From: Saprospiraceae bacterium
Lineage (GTDB): Bacteria; Bacteroidota; Bacteroidia; Chitinophagales; Saprospiraceae
Direction of reading: 5' to 3'
NCBI GenBank assembly: GCA_016787575.1
Contig: JAEUUO010000028.1
Span: 102,506-166,505 of the forward strand
Length of the DNA stretch: 64,000 bases
In this document: positions 53,973 through 63,200 of the stretch, piece by piece
Position numbering within the stretch: position 1 is the first letter of the stretch
How the letters are laid out: each line of letters opens with the position of its first letter
Made by a program: the position numbers and the translations under genes
Notes under the pieces: model-generated
What the model was told of the DNA's origin: nothing
Databases searched by the model: none
Seen by the model: the letters and a program-made list of their open reading frames with translations, nothing else

Positions 53973-55055
53973 TTAATTTTTAATGATTGCAAGTCTTTTA
54001 ATAAACTGTTTTTCACGATTTGAAAAAATAGCAATGTAATAACCTGCATCCAATTCATCCAGCATCCATTGGGTCCCTTTGGATTTTAAGTTCATGGTTG
54101 AATGTTTTATTAAATGCCCCATGCTGTTGTATAAAAAACAATCAACTCCATTTTGATCTTTATCAGAATGAATTGTAATAAACGAATTAAAGGGATTTGG
54201 GGATACAATTATTTCAAGTTGAATGAGTGCATCGGCACCACTTATTTTACTGCAATTTGCAGATTGATTGCAATACGTTCTTTTAGCTAAGCTGCAATCC
54301 AAAACAAATGGATTGGGTTTCTGATCCTGGTAATTTGCAATCAGGTATGTCCGCTTCCATTCCAATGAATCAGTTGGATCCTTTAAATGCCAATCGCAAA
54401 GAGTGGAACGCATGCTTTCAAAAAAACTCCGATCGGCTTGCAATTCATACATCGTAAAAAAATAAAAAATAGCCCTTGCCACATTTCCTTTGTGATCTTC
54501 ACGTGGTTCAAACATTCCATTAATTGATTCGCTGTATTCATCAATTTGTTGAGTTGGAATGGTTGTTTGAACAAATGATTTATAAAACCAATCATCGGTT
54601 TTTTGATCTTGAATTTCTCCAAAAGGATAATTGCTTCGAGCTTCATTAACAGCCGCTCTGGCGGGAAATAAATGATGCATATCAGATCGAGCATTTCCGT
54701 TTTCAGCACCTTTGCTTTGTGGAAAACTGTGCTCGCAATTAATTCCATTAGCATTTCCATTTTTTGAAAGATATCCAATCGGATCTGAAGAAGCAGGACT
54801 CAAATACAAAGTATGATTTGTGTACACACATGAAACTGAATCATGTACATTATAAATTTCCTGATACATTTTAATTCTTGCATTTGAATAATCCAATACA
54901 TTGACAGGTTTGTATTCCTGAACCAATTTGTTAATTAAAACAAATGAGCTATCATTAGGAAAAATAGATATTTGTTTATACTGAGCAATTCCAAATTCAA
55001 AATAGACCAGGATAAGTCCAAAGCTTAACCAAAAACTGAAATCATGTTTAAACAT
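53973..55055 (-). CDS. Secreted endonuclease I family nuclease with T9SS sorting tail
   Basis: 360 residues. A signal peptide ends near GIAQ. The endonuclease_1 core is clear: GINCEHSFPQSKG, with the catalytic His region, and SDMHHLFPARAAVNEARSNYPFG, followed by a DHKGNVARAIFYF helix. The C-terminal ~80 residues (VSPNPFNSFITIHSD to FIKRLAIIKN) are a T9SS type A sorting domain. The enzyme is an extracellular nuclease that cleaves DNA and possibly RNA, which fits with the separate EEP/TonB/DUF5689 locus in the idea of nucleic-acid scavenging. Its start is 35 nt from the divergent MmcQ/YjbR gene. Confidence 0.88.
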   Translation of the reverse strand: MFKHDFSFWLSFGLILVYFEFGIAQYKQISIFPNDSSFVLINKLVQEYKPVNVLDYSNARIKMYQEIYNVHDSVSCVYTNHTLYLSPASSDPIGYLSKNGNANGINCEHSFPQSKGAENGNARSDMHHLFPARAAVNEARSNYPFGEIQDQKTDDWFYKSFVQTTIPTQQIDEYSESINGMFEPREDHKGNVARAIFYFFTMYELQADRSFFESMRSTLCDWHLKDPTDSLEWKRTYLIANYQDQKPNPFVLDCSLAKRTYCNQSANCSKISGADALIQLEIIVSPNPFNSFITIHSDKDQNGVDCFLYNSMGHLIKHSTMNLKSKGTQWMLDELDAGYYIAIFSNREKQFIKRLAIIKN

Positions 55056-55090
55056 AGCGTAAAGATCGCATCTTTATTTAATTTTACAGG

Positions 55091-55432
55091 GTGAATATTG
55101 AATCATTCAGAAATTACTGTCTTTCATTGGACTTTGTTGAAGAAGGCTTTCCTTTTGGCCCGGATACATTGGTGTTTAAGGTAAAAAGTAAAATATTTGC
55201 AATCACCAGTTTAAATGCTGAATTCCTTAAAGTTAATTTGAAATCAGACCCGGTAAAAGCAATTGTTTTGAGAGAGCAATACGAAGAAATTCAACCTGGT
55301 TTTCATATGAATAAGAAACATTGGAATACAGTAAATTTTGAATCCAGGCTTTCAGATAAATTTTTAAAAGAGCTTATCAACGATTCTTATAAATTGGTTT
55401 GCAAATCCTTGCCATTAAAAGATCGATTTTAA
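55091..55432 (+). CDS. MmcQ/YjbR-family protein
   Basis: 113 residues from GTG 55091. The sequence FRNYCLSLDFVEEGFPFGPD and later YEEIQPGFHMNKKHWNTVNF is the MmcQ/YjbR fold, a CyaY-like double-wing domain thought to bind DNA. The family is ubiquitous but uncharacterised. It precedes the FAD oxidoreductase gene by 3 nt and is likely cotranscribed with it. Confidence 0.85.
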   Translation: MNIESFRNYCLSLDFVEEGFPFGPDTLVFKVKSKIFAITSLNAEFLKVNLKSDPVKAIVLREQYEEIQPGFHMNKKHWNTVNFESRLSDKFLKELINDSYKLVCKSLPLKDRF

Positions 55433-55435
55433 ATC

Positions 55436-56512
55436 ATGCAGGAAATAGATTATTTGATAGTTGGCAGTGGAATTGCCGGATTGTGTATTGCAGAATGCTT
55501 GCATTCTGAGCATGCATCAATATTAATTATCAACCAACCATTATCCGGTGAGGCTAGTATTGTTAGTTCTGGATTGATAAATCCAATAACGGGTAAACGT
55601 TTTGTAAAATCCTGGAATTACCATGAAATCGAAAAAACATTTCTTGCATTCTATTCAAATCTTGAAGACAAACTTCAAATAAAATTTCTTTCAGAATTGC
55701 AATTGATAGAAACCTTGCATTCTGCTGAAGAAGAAAATCAATGGTTAAGTCGTACAGCAGATCCAGAATACATGGATTATATGGGAGTTTTGACTGCAGA
55801 AAAAATTCCGGGTTTTAGAAAAGAGGAATTAACTGTTTATGGACGAATTAATAAAGCCTATCGGGTGGATGTCGAACTATTGCTTTCAACTTGGATGGAT
55901 TATTTTAGAAAGCAGGAATGCTTCAGAGAGGAATTGTTTGATTACAATGAAATTCAAATAAAATCAAACAGTATTCATTACAAAGCAATGCGCATAAACA
56001 AATCAATTATTTTTTGTGAAGGCTACCGCCTGGTGCACAACCCATATTTTAATTGGCTTCCTTTATTTTCTTTGAAAGGTGAGTGTTTGCAGTTTTACTG
56101 CGATCACCTTTTACAAGATCATATTTTTAAATCCACATACGCAATTGTCCCAAAAGGAAAGCATCGATTTTGGTGTGGTTCTAATTTTGAATTGGACCAA
56201 ATGGAATTAAATTGTACCAATATTGAAATGGAGAATCAATTAAATTTTGTAAAGAATTTAGTAGAAGCCCCAATAGAAATTATAAACCATGCTTTTGGAA
56301 TCCGACCTGCAATCAAAGACAGGAGGCCAGTTCTTGGCAAGCACCCGGAAAATTCCCGTTTGATTGTATTTGGAGGCCTTGGAACCAAAGGATTTTCAAT
56401 AGCCCCATATTGTGCAATCGCCCTGAAAGATCATCTAGTGCATTCAAAACCGCTTCCAAAAAGCACAGATATAGGCAGATTTTTAAAAAAGCACTATCAA
56501 AACCATTCATAA
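55436..56512 (+). CDS. FAD-dependent oxidoreductase (DAO family)
   Basis: 358 residues. The dinucleotide fold IDYLIVGSGIAGLCIAECL at the N-terminus and GLGTKGFSIAPYCA near the C-terminus bracket the FAD site of D-amino-acid-oxidase-like enzymes. The part in between (ASIVSSGLINPITGKRF, GRINKAYRVDVELLLSTW) is a variable substrate domain. The natural substrate is not predictable. It is 3 nt after the MmcQ/YjbR gene, and 91 bp before the transhydrogenase operon. Confidence 0.83.
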   Translation: MQEIDYLIVGSGIAGLCIAECLHSEHASILIINQPLSGEASIVSSGLINPITGKRFVKSWNYHEIEKTFLAFYSNLEDKLQIKFLSELQLIETLHSAEEENQWLSRTADPEYMDYMGVLTAEKIPGFRKEELTVYGRINKAYRVDVELLLSTWMDYFRKQECFREELFDYNEIQIKSNSIHYKAMRINKSIIFCEGYRLVHNPYFNWLPLFSLKGECLQFYCDHLLQDHIFKSTYAIVPKGKHRFWCGSNFELDQMELNCTNIEMENQLNFVKNLVEAPIEIINHAFGIRPAIKDRRPVLGKHPENSRLIVFGGLGTKGFSIAPYCAIALKDHLVHSKPLPKSTDIGRFLKKHYQNHS

Positions 56513-56576
56513 TTGCAAAGAAGTAAAATAAAATCACGGATCTGAATTTTGGCAGCCTGTATTTTTTTAATTGGAT

Positions 56577-56584
56577 TATTTTTG
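56577..56584 (+). promoter_or_regulatory. -7 promoter box of the transhydrogenase operon
   Basis: TATTTTTG, matching TAnnTTTG, ends 19 nt before the ATG at 56604. A TTTG lies 25 nt upstream, slightly beyond the usual spacing, so the promoter is only partly supported. Confidence 0.4.
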
Positions 56585-56603
56585 CAGCTTTAAAAAAAAG
56601 AAC

Positions 56604-57707
56604 ATGGTTCTTGGCATATTAAAGGAAATCAGAGCAGGCGAAAAACGGGTGGCACTAAATCCACAAATAGCAAAGCAGTTTATTGAAAAAGGTTTTCAGG
56701 TAAAGCTTGAAAAATCAGCAGGAGAAGCCTCTTCCTACAGGGATCAAGATTATGAAAGTGTCGGTGTTTCACTGGCTGCTTCCAAGGAAGAATTGTTACA
56801 ATCTTGCGATCTGGTACTAAAAATCAACCCTCCTGGTTTAGATGAAGTAAAAATGGCTAAACCAGGTATAACCTGGCTCAGTTTACTATACCATTTAACA
56901 AATACAGAACTTATACAGGCCATAGCAACAGCAGGCCAATCTGCAATATCAATGGATGCAATTCCCAGGATTTCCAGAGCGCAAAGCATGGACGTATTGA
57001 GTTCCCAGAGCAATCTGGCAGGTTATAAAGCCGTATTACTGGGGGCTGATCAAATGACCAGAGCATTTCCGTTGATGATGACAGCAGCTGGAACGGTCAG
57101 CCCTGCCAAAGTTTTGATATTTGGGGTAGGAGTAGCAGGCTTACAAGCCATTGCAACCGCGAAAAGACTTGGCGCTGTAGTTGAGGCCACAGACGTTCGG
57201 GCAGAAACCAAAGAACAGGCAGAATCGTTAGGTGCTAAATTTATTAGTGTAAAAGATGATGGAGTAAAAACAGAAGGCGGTTATGCCAAAGAAGTAACTC
57301 CGGAATATTTGGCTAAACAAAAAGAAGCTGTAAACAAAAGCTTGTACAATGCCGATTTAGTGATCACAACAGCTTTGATTCCTGGTAAAAAGGCTCCTCA
57401 ATTAATCAGTGCCGAACAAGTTTCCAAGATGAAGTATGGTGCTGTTATCGTTGATATGGCAGCCGAACAAGGAGGTAATTGCGAATTAACAAAAGATGGA
57501 CAAGTAATTATCGAACACGGAGTAAAAATTGTTGGAATAAATAATCTGGCGTCTAGTTTAGCAACGAATGCCAGCGAATTGTATGCTAAAAATGCATTTA
57601 ATTTATTGATGCATCTATCTTCAAAAGATGGATTTAAAAATGATCGAGAAGAAGAAATAACCAAAGCGACTTTAATTGTTGATAACGGAAAAATACTTAG
57701 AAGCTAA
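56604..57707 (+). CDS. pntA: NAD(P) transhydrogenase subunit alpha, part 1 (NAD-binding)
   Basis: 367 residues from ATG 56604. The AlaDH/PNT N-terminus is LGILKEIRAGEKRVALNP; the NAD fold has VLIFGVGVAGLQAIATAKRLGAVV; IVDMAAEQGGNCELTKDG is the characteristic end of domain I. In this split form domain I is its own polypeptide. The complex uses the proton gradient to transfer hydride from NADH to NADP. Its stop overlaps the next start by 1 nt (TAATG). Confidence 0.94.
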   Translation: MVLGILKEIRAGEKRVALNPQIAKQFIEKGFQVKLEKSAGEASSYRDQDYESVGVSLAASKEELLQSCDLVLKINPPGLDEVKMAKPGITWLSLLYHLTNTELIQAIATAGQSAISMDAIPRISRAQSMDVLSSQSNLAGYKAVLLGADQMTRAFPLMMTAAGTVSPAKVLIFGVGVAGLQAIATAKRLGAVVEATDVRAETKEQAESLGAKFISVKDDGVKTEGGYAKEVTPEYLAKQKEAVNKSLYNADLVITTALIPGKKAPQLISAEQVSKMKYGAVIVDMAAEQGGNCELTKDGQVIIEHGVKIVGINNLASSLATNASELYAKNAFNLLMHLSSKDGFKNDREEEITKATLIVDNGKILRS

Positions 57708-58006
57708 TGCAAATACTGGAATTTATAAGTACACACATCCAAACCATTTATTTGGTTATCCTGATGATATTTGTAGGAATCGAGTTAATCTCACATGTGC
57801 CTTCAGTGCTGCATACACCCCTCATGTCGGGTGCAAATGCCATTCATGGGGTTGTGATTATAGGAGCAATTATTGTAATGGGACAAGCAGAAGAAACCCT
57901 TCACCTAATTTTGGGTTTTGTCGCCGTAATTCTCGGAACCCTTAATGTTGTTGGTGGATTTGTTGTGACAGATCGTATGTTGGAAATGTTTAAGAAAAAG
58001 AAATGA
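57707..58006 (+). CDS. pntA: NAD(P) transhydrogenase subunit alpha, part 2 (membrane)
   Basis: 99 residues, three membrane helices (TIYLVILMIFVGIEL, ANAIHGVVIIGAIIVMG, LILGFVAVILGTLNVVGGFVVTDRML), the standard alpha2 subunit. The HTPLMSGANAIHGV segment carries the conserved proton-channel region. It overlaps the stop of part 1 by 1 nt and the pntB start by 4 nt (ATGA). Confidence 0.93.
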   Translation: MQILEFISTHIQTIYLVILMIFVGIELISHVPSVLHTPLMSGANAIHGVVIIGAIIVMGQAEETLHLILGFVAVILGTLNVVGGFVVTDRMLEMFKKKK

Positions 58007-59403
58007 TGGAGCATTTATTGGAAGTAATCTATTTGATAGCAGCCGTGACATTTATGCTCGGTTTGAAGATGTTGAGTAAACCCGATACTGCTAGAAAAGG
58101 CAACAGCATTGCAGCATTTGGGATGATATTGGCAATTTTTGCAACCATATTTATATATCGGGATGCCCATGGAATGCATCTGAAAAATCTGTGGTGGATT
58201 TTTATTGCATTGATTATTGGAACAGTCATCGGTTATTTAATGGCAAAGCGCGTTCAAATGACTGCCATGCCACAAATGGTTTCTTTTTTTAATGGAATGG
58301 GAGGTGCGTGTGCAGCAATCATTTCTATTATTGAGTTTGGACATTTAGAGTATGGAATGCCTGAAGACTTTTCATCTAAAATAACCATCATCCTTGCAGG
58401 TCTAGTGATCGGGACCGTATCCTTTGCCGGTAGTATGATTGCTTTTGGAAAACTGGAAGGAAAGATTAACGATTATTGCATGCCAGGACAGCAATTTTTT
58501 AATGTCGGATTGCTTCTGGCCATCTTTGCTGCTTCCATTTTATTTGGAACAGAAATTATTGGGGGTAGTGCATGGTTTTATAGCATTTTGGGATTGTCTG
58601 TTTTGTATGGCTTATTGTTTGTGTTTCCAATTGGCGGTGCCGACATGCCAGTCGTTATTTCGCTTTTAAATTCATTTACAGGCGTAGCAGCAGCATGCGG
58701 CGGATTTTTATACGACAACTATGTAATGCTTATAGGAGGCATTTTGGTGGGTTCTGCTGGAACGATTTTGACCGTCGCAATGTGCACAGCAATGAATCGT
58801 TCTTTGCTTAACGTGTTGGTAGGAAATTTTGGAGGAGGATCAGCCGCTGCTGGTTCGGGCTCTACCCAGGGTTCAACTAAAGAAATTTCCCTTTCCGACG
58901 CCTCAGTTTTGATGAAATATTCTAAGAAAGTGGTAATCGTTCCTGGATATGGACTTGCTGTTGCACAAGCTCAACACATTTGTCATGAATTGGAATCCAT
59001 TTTAGAAGAAGAAGGAGTAGATGTGAAGTATGCAATCCATCCTGTCGCAGGACGAATGCCAGGCCACATGAACGTATTGTTGGCAGAGAGCAATGTAAGT
59101 TACGACCAATTGATTGAAATGGAAGAAATTAACCCTGAATTTAATTCTACAGATGTAGTTTTGGTTGTAGGAGCTAATGATGTAGTCAATCCCGCTGCTA
59201 AAACAGACCCAAGCAGTCCTATTTATGGAATGCCAATATTGGAAGTGGAAGACGCAAAGAATATAATCATCCTGAAACGATCTATGAAGGCTGGCTATGC
59301 AGGCATTGACAACGAGCTCTTTTACAGGCCTAAGACATATATGTTGTTTGGAGATGCCAAAGATTCGCTTACTAAATTGGTCACACAGATAAAAGCCAGT
59401 TAG
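58003..59403 (+). CDS. pntB: NAD(P) transhydrogenase subunit beta
   Basis: 466 residues. The N-terminal half is about nine membrane helices (with AAIISIIEFGHLEYG); the C-terminal half is the NADP-binding domain (VIVPGYGLAVAQAQHICHELE, HPVAGRMPGHMNVLLAES, VVLVVGANDVVNPAAKTDPSSPIYGMP). It completes the proton-translocating transhydrogenase with the two alpha parts. It is the last gene of the operon. Confidence 0.96.
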   Translation: MMEHLLEVIYLIAAVTFMLGLKMLSKPDTARKGNSIAAFGMILAIFATIFIYRDAHGMHLKNLWWIFIALIIGTVIGYLMAKRVQMTAMPQMVSFFNGMGGACAAIISIIEFGHLEYGMPEDFSSKITIILAGLVIGTVSFAGSMIAFGKLEGKINDYCMPGQQFFNVGLLLAIFAASILFGTEIIGGSAWFYSILGLSVLYGLLFVFPIGGADMPVVISLLNSFTGVAAACGGFLYDNYVMLIGGILVGSAGTILTVAMCTAMNRSLLNVLVGNFGGGSAAAGSGSTQGSTKEISLSDASVLMKYSKKVVIVPGYGLAVAQAQHICHELESILEEEGVDVKYAIHPVAGRMPGHMNVLLAESNVSYDQLIEMEEINPEFNSTDVVLVVGANDVVNPAAKTDPSSPIYGMPILEVEDAKNIIILKRSMKAGYAGIDNELFYRPKTYMLFGDAKDSLTKLVTQIKAS

Positions 59404-59803
59404 AAATGAACACATTTTGATTATGTGAAATCCTTAAGAAATTATTAGGAAATTCAGTCAAAATGCTAAAAAACACAGCCACACAACACTAAAGTTAAAA
59501 AATATATTTTTAAATGCTTGATAATTAATGTTTTAATTAATAAAAAAAAATTAATAAATATTTCTTGCATTTGATTATTGCTTATATATTTGCAATGGAA
59601 TAGTGCGGAAGCGTCTATGCCTTTTTGTTTTTAACCAAACTCAAGACTTTCATCTACCGGACGAAGCAACCTCTAGATTAAGTCGTCATAGTATTTATGC
59701 CATATTTTGACCTGAGTCAAGATATAAGTCTGTTTGTGTTATTGACAATTTAGCATAGAAATTTTCAATCTATTTCTATTTAAATTATTAAAAAATCGAT
59801 CTC
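59404..59803. other. 400 bp intergenic region with a promoter and long leader
   Basis: The first 160 bp are AT-rich with no gene. A promoter lies at 59565-59592. The remaining ~205 nt would be a 5' leader of the next gene. It holds a few short inverted repeats, such as TTGAC and GTCAA at 59706-59719, and no open frame that looks coding. No convincing intrinsic terminator for pntB was found. Confidence 0.5.
59565..59592 (+). promoter_or_regulatory. Promoter of the small secreted protein / P-domain protein operon
   Basis: TTG (59565-59567), a 17-nt spacer and a perfect TATATTTG -7 box (59585-59592). The expected transcript start is close to 59598, which leaves a leader of about 206 nt before the ATG at 59804. 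That is far longer than other leaders in this window. Confidence 0.65.
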
Positions 59804-60187
59804 ATGAATGGCTTTAAATTTTTACTTTTTACTTTTTTGCTTTTTGGTGCTTCAGTAGTTAGCGCTCAAAAAACGGTTTTACCTGCATTAAAGGATAACC
59901 AGTCAGCAAAATCCTTAATCACTGATGAAATCAGTAATTTGAGGGCAATTCTTAAATCAAATCCTTCTCAAGAGCTAAAAGACAAATTAGATTTGTTTAA
60001 ATTGGCTTTAAGTTATTTAAATGAACCTTCAATCATTAAAACGACGACAGATTATGCTCTTACTTCTGCATTTTTAAATAATGAAGTAAATAAAACTGGG
60101 GTTGAAGATCAAGTTGCCTTCAATCGCTTTTATGCTAAAAACTGGAGCCAAAATTTTATTGATTTGGTAAACCTGGTAAAAATTTAA
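59804..60187 (+). CDS. Small secreted protein of unknown function
   Basis: 127 residues from ATG 59804. The signal peptide MNGFKFLLFTFLLFGASVVS is followed by AQ. The mature part (about 106 residues) is helical and polar (DEISNLRAILKSNPSQELKDKLDLFKLALSYL). No family is recognised. It has a strong promoter and precedes the long P-domain protein by 33 nt, so it may act with that protein on the surface or in the periplasm. Confidence 0.72.
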   Translation: MNGFKFLLFTFLLFGASVVSAQKTVLPALKDNQSAKSLITDEISNLRAILKSNPSQELKDKLDLFKLALSYLNEPSIIKTTTDYALTSAFLNNEVNKTGVEDQVAFNRFYAKNWSQNFIDLVNLVKI

Positions 60188-60220
60188 TCCCATTTTAGAA
60201 TAGACTCTTAATTCAATCTC

Positions 60221-63200
60221 ATGAATAATTATTTATTGAAGCAAATGAAGTTTCAAATTAGCATGGTGATGCTGATTTTATCTTCTTGTTATTATTTAAA
60301 TGCACAAACCTTTACAGGTAGCATTATTAATACTGCTGGTAACAGCTTGATTCCTTCAACTGGAACAGGTGGTTGCACAGTAGCACCCCAAACGACTGGA
60401 GGTACAATTTTTAACAATGTGGTTACTGGACTTTCAGGAAACTGTGTTCGTTTGTCAAGCATTCAAATCAATTTAACCCATACCTGGGATGATGACTTAG
60501 ATATTTTCTTAAGAAGTCCAACTGGTCAAATTTTAGAGTTGGTAACAGACTGGGGTGGTTCTGCAAATAATTTTACGAATACAATTTTTTGTGATACTTC
60601 ATGTACAGTAATTACTTCTGGAGCTGCACCATTTACTGGAATTTTTAAGCCGGAAGGTACATTAACTGCAACAGCTTGTGGAACTACAATTACTCCAAAT
60701 GTTCAGGCATTAAATGCATTTACAGCTACTAATGGTACGTGGGAGTTAGTAATCAAAGATGACGTTGGTGGAGATGTTGGGGTAATGTTGGCTTGGTCAT
60801 TGAATTTTGAAAACATTGCGGATATTGAAAGTCCAGTTGGAACTACGATTCTGCCAATGGCACCTGGCACATGCACACCTTTAGGTGGGGTAGCTTGTTT
60901 GTCACCAAATATTACAAGTTGTGCAAGAACCAACAATGGTATATTTTATTCATTATCACTTCCTGCAAATCGTTTTAATAAATGCCTTTATACTAGATGT
61001 AATGGCACAGTTAACTTTCCTGGGGCAGGAATGTATACAATTTATTGGTTGAGTCTCAACGGTTGTGCTGTCGATACAGCCTCACAACGAATTACTGTTT
61101 TGGATAATGAACCACCTACAATCATGGGTTGTCCAAAAGCTGTTAATATTAATTTAGGACCAGGAGAATGCCAGGCTGCATGGGATGCACCTCCTTTTAT
61201 GGCAATGGACAATTGCCCATTTTCCGGCCCGCTTACTACTTCACAAGGATGTAATTTGGGTGCAAATAACTTTTTAACTGCTCCTGGATTTTTAGTTGGA
61301 TTGATGTTTAGTGTACAAAATGCAAGTGCCCAATTGATGAAAGTCAAAGGCTTGAGCTTTATGCCTGATAATGTTTTTGGTGATATGTATCGGGTTTATG
61401 CCAGCAATGTTAATTCTGGATATTTGCCAATCGCTAATAATCCTGCAGCTTGGGTTTTGGTTGGAAATGATATGCAAAAAATTGGTCAAACTACTTTCCC
61501 ACCACCAATTCCAAGGCTTTTGACTCAATTTAATTTAAATACAGTTGTGGATATTCCACCTGGAGAAACTAGAGGTTTTGCAATTTATGGATCTGCTCCT
61601 GCTGTTACGCAGTATTATGTAAATGGCGCTGCACCTTGTACAACCATGTTACAAGGTGATGCTAATTGTAAAATTGATGTAAGAGATGGTAGAGTTCAAT
61701 ATGGTACCGCATACTTCCAAGTATCTGGTACATTTTCAATTAGAATGTTTAACGGTAATATTGACTATTCTTTAGGTCAGGATATCATACCACTGGTACA
61801 AACATGTGGTCAACCTTACGGTCCAGGATCTTACTTCCCAATTGGATGTAAAACTCTTTGCTATGAAGCAACAGATGCTGCAGGTAATAAAACTACCTGT
61901 CAATTTGATGTTTGCGTCATTCCTTATGCTAATACAGTTACAGCTTTAGCTTGTCATGATGAAATTCAAATTAGTCTTGATGAAAATTGTAGTGCTACCA
62001 TAGGTGCAGATGAAGTTTTAGCAGGAGGCCCATATCGTTGTTATGATGATTACAATGTAGAGGCAAGAGATTGGATAACAAATGCGATTATCGATCGTCA
62101 ACCAAATGTTCCTGGTGTTCAGGTTTCTTCTCAGGATATTGGACGTCAATTAAAACTTACTGTTAGAGATCCGCGCACTGGCAACAGCTGCTGGGGTCAT
62201 GCTACTGTTGAAGATAAATTGCCACCAACGATTGTCTGCAGAGATACCTGCGTACCTTGTTACTCAAGCATTACTCCATTTTATACCGGTACACCTGTTG
62301 TTAGAGAAAATTGCAGCAGTTATACCTTGACCTATTACGATGACGACACTCAAGGAAGTTGCGCTTTGGGTTATGATCGAGTAATAATTCGTGTTTGGAC
62401 TGCAACTGATCCATATGGAAACAGAGCAAGATGCAATCAAAGAATTCAAGTTTCATTAGGTACACTTGCAGATGTTGCAGTGCCAGCTAGCAGAGATAAT
62501 GTCGACGCTCCAATGTTAAATTGCAATGAGAAAATTTACGATAAAGACGTAACTCCACATTACTTGTCATATCCATATTGTGTTGATGGCTACTTGTTAG
62601 ACTCTGCACATTGGTTTGCAACCGGTGGTTTCTTGCCAAGTCCAAATGGTGACTTAGCTGGAGAACGTTTACCAAGAATTTTAGGCTGGAACTGTTTGGA
62701 TTCAGGTCCATTTACAGGCCATCCAAACCCATTCCCTGTTTATTATCCTGCTCACCCAAGCTGGAGAGCAAACAATCCAGTTTGTTGGGGACCAGATGAG
62801 GTAGTTATGTGGGAAGGTACAGGATATCCTGGCAATGCATACTGCAGAAATTTGGGTATCAATTACAATGATATAACTATAGACTTAAGAACTCCTGGTT
62901 GTGACGCAGGTCCAATTGGCTGTTTTAAAATAATACGTCAGTGGACTGTAGCGGATTGGTGTACTGGATTGATCGGTGGTCATAACCAAATTATAAAAGT
63001 AGGAGATGGCTTCGGACCAGAAATTCTGTATCCAGATACAGTCAACGTTAATATGGAAGTTTGGACATGCACAGGTCGTTGGGAAGTTCCACCAGCCTGG
63101 TTGAGAGACAATTGTTCAAATGAAATTCATTATTCTGTTCGTGTGGATGATGGTACTGTTTTGGGTGATGAAGACAATGGATATGTTGTAATCAATATGC

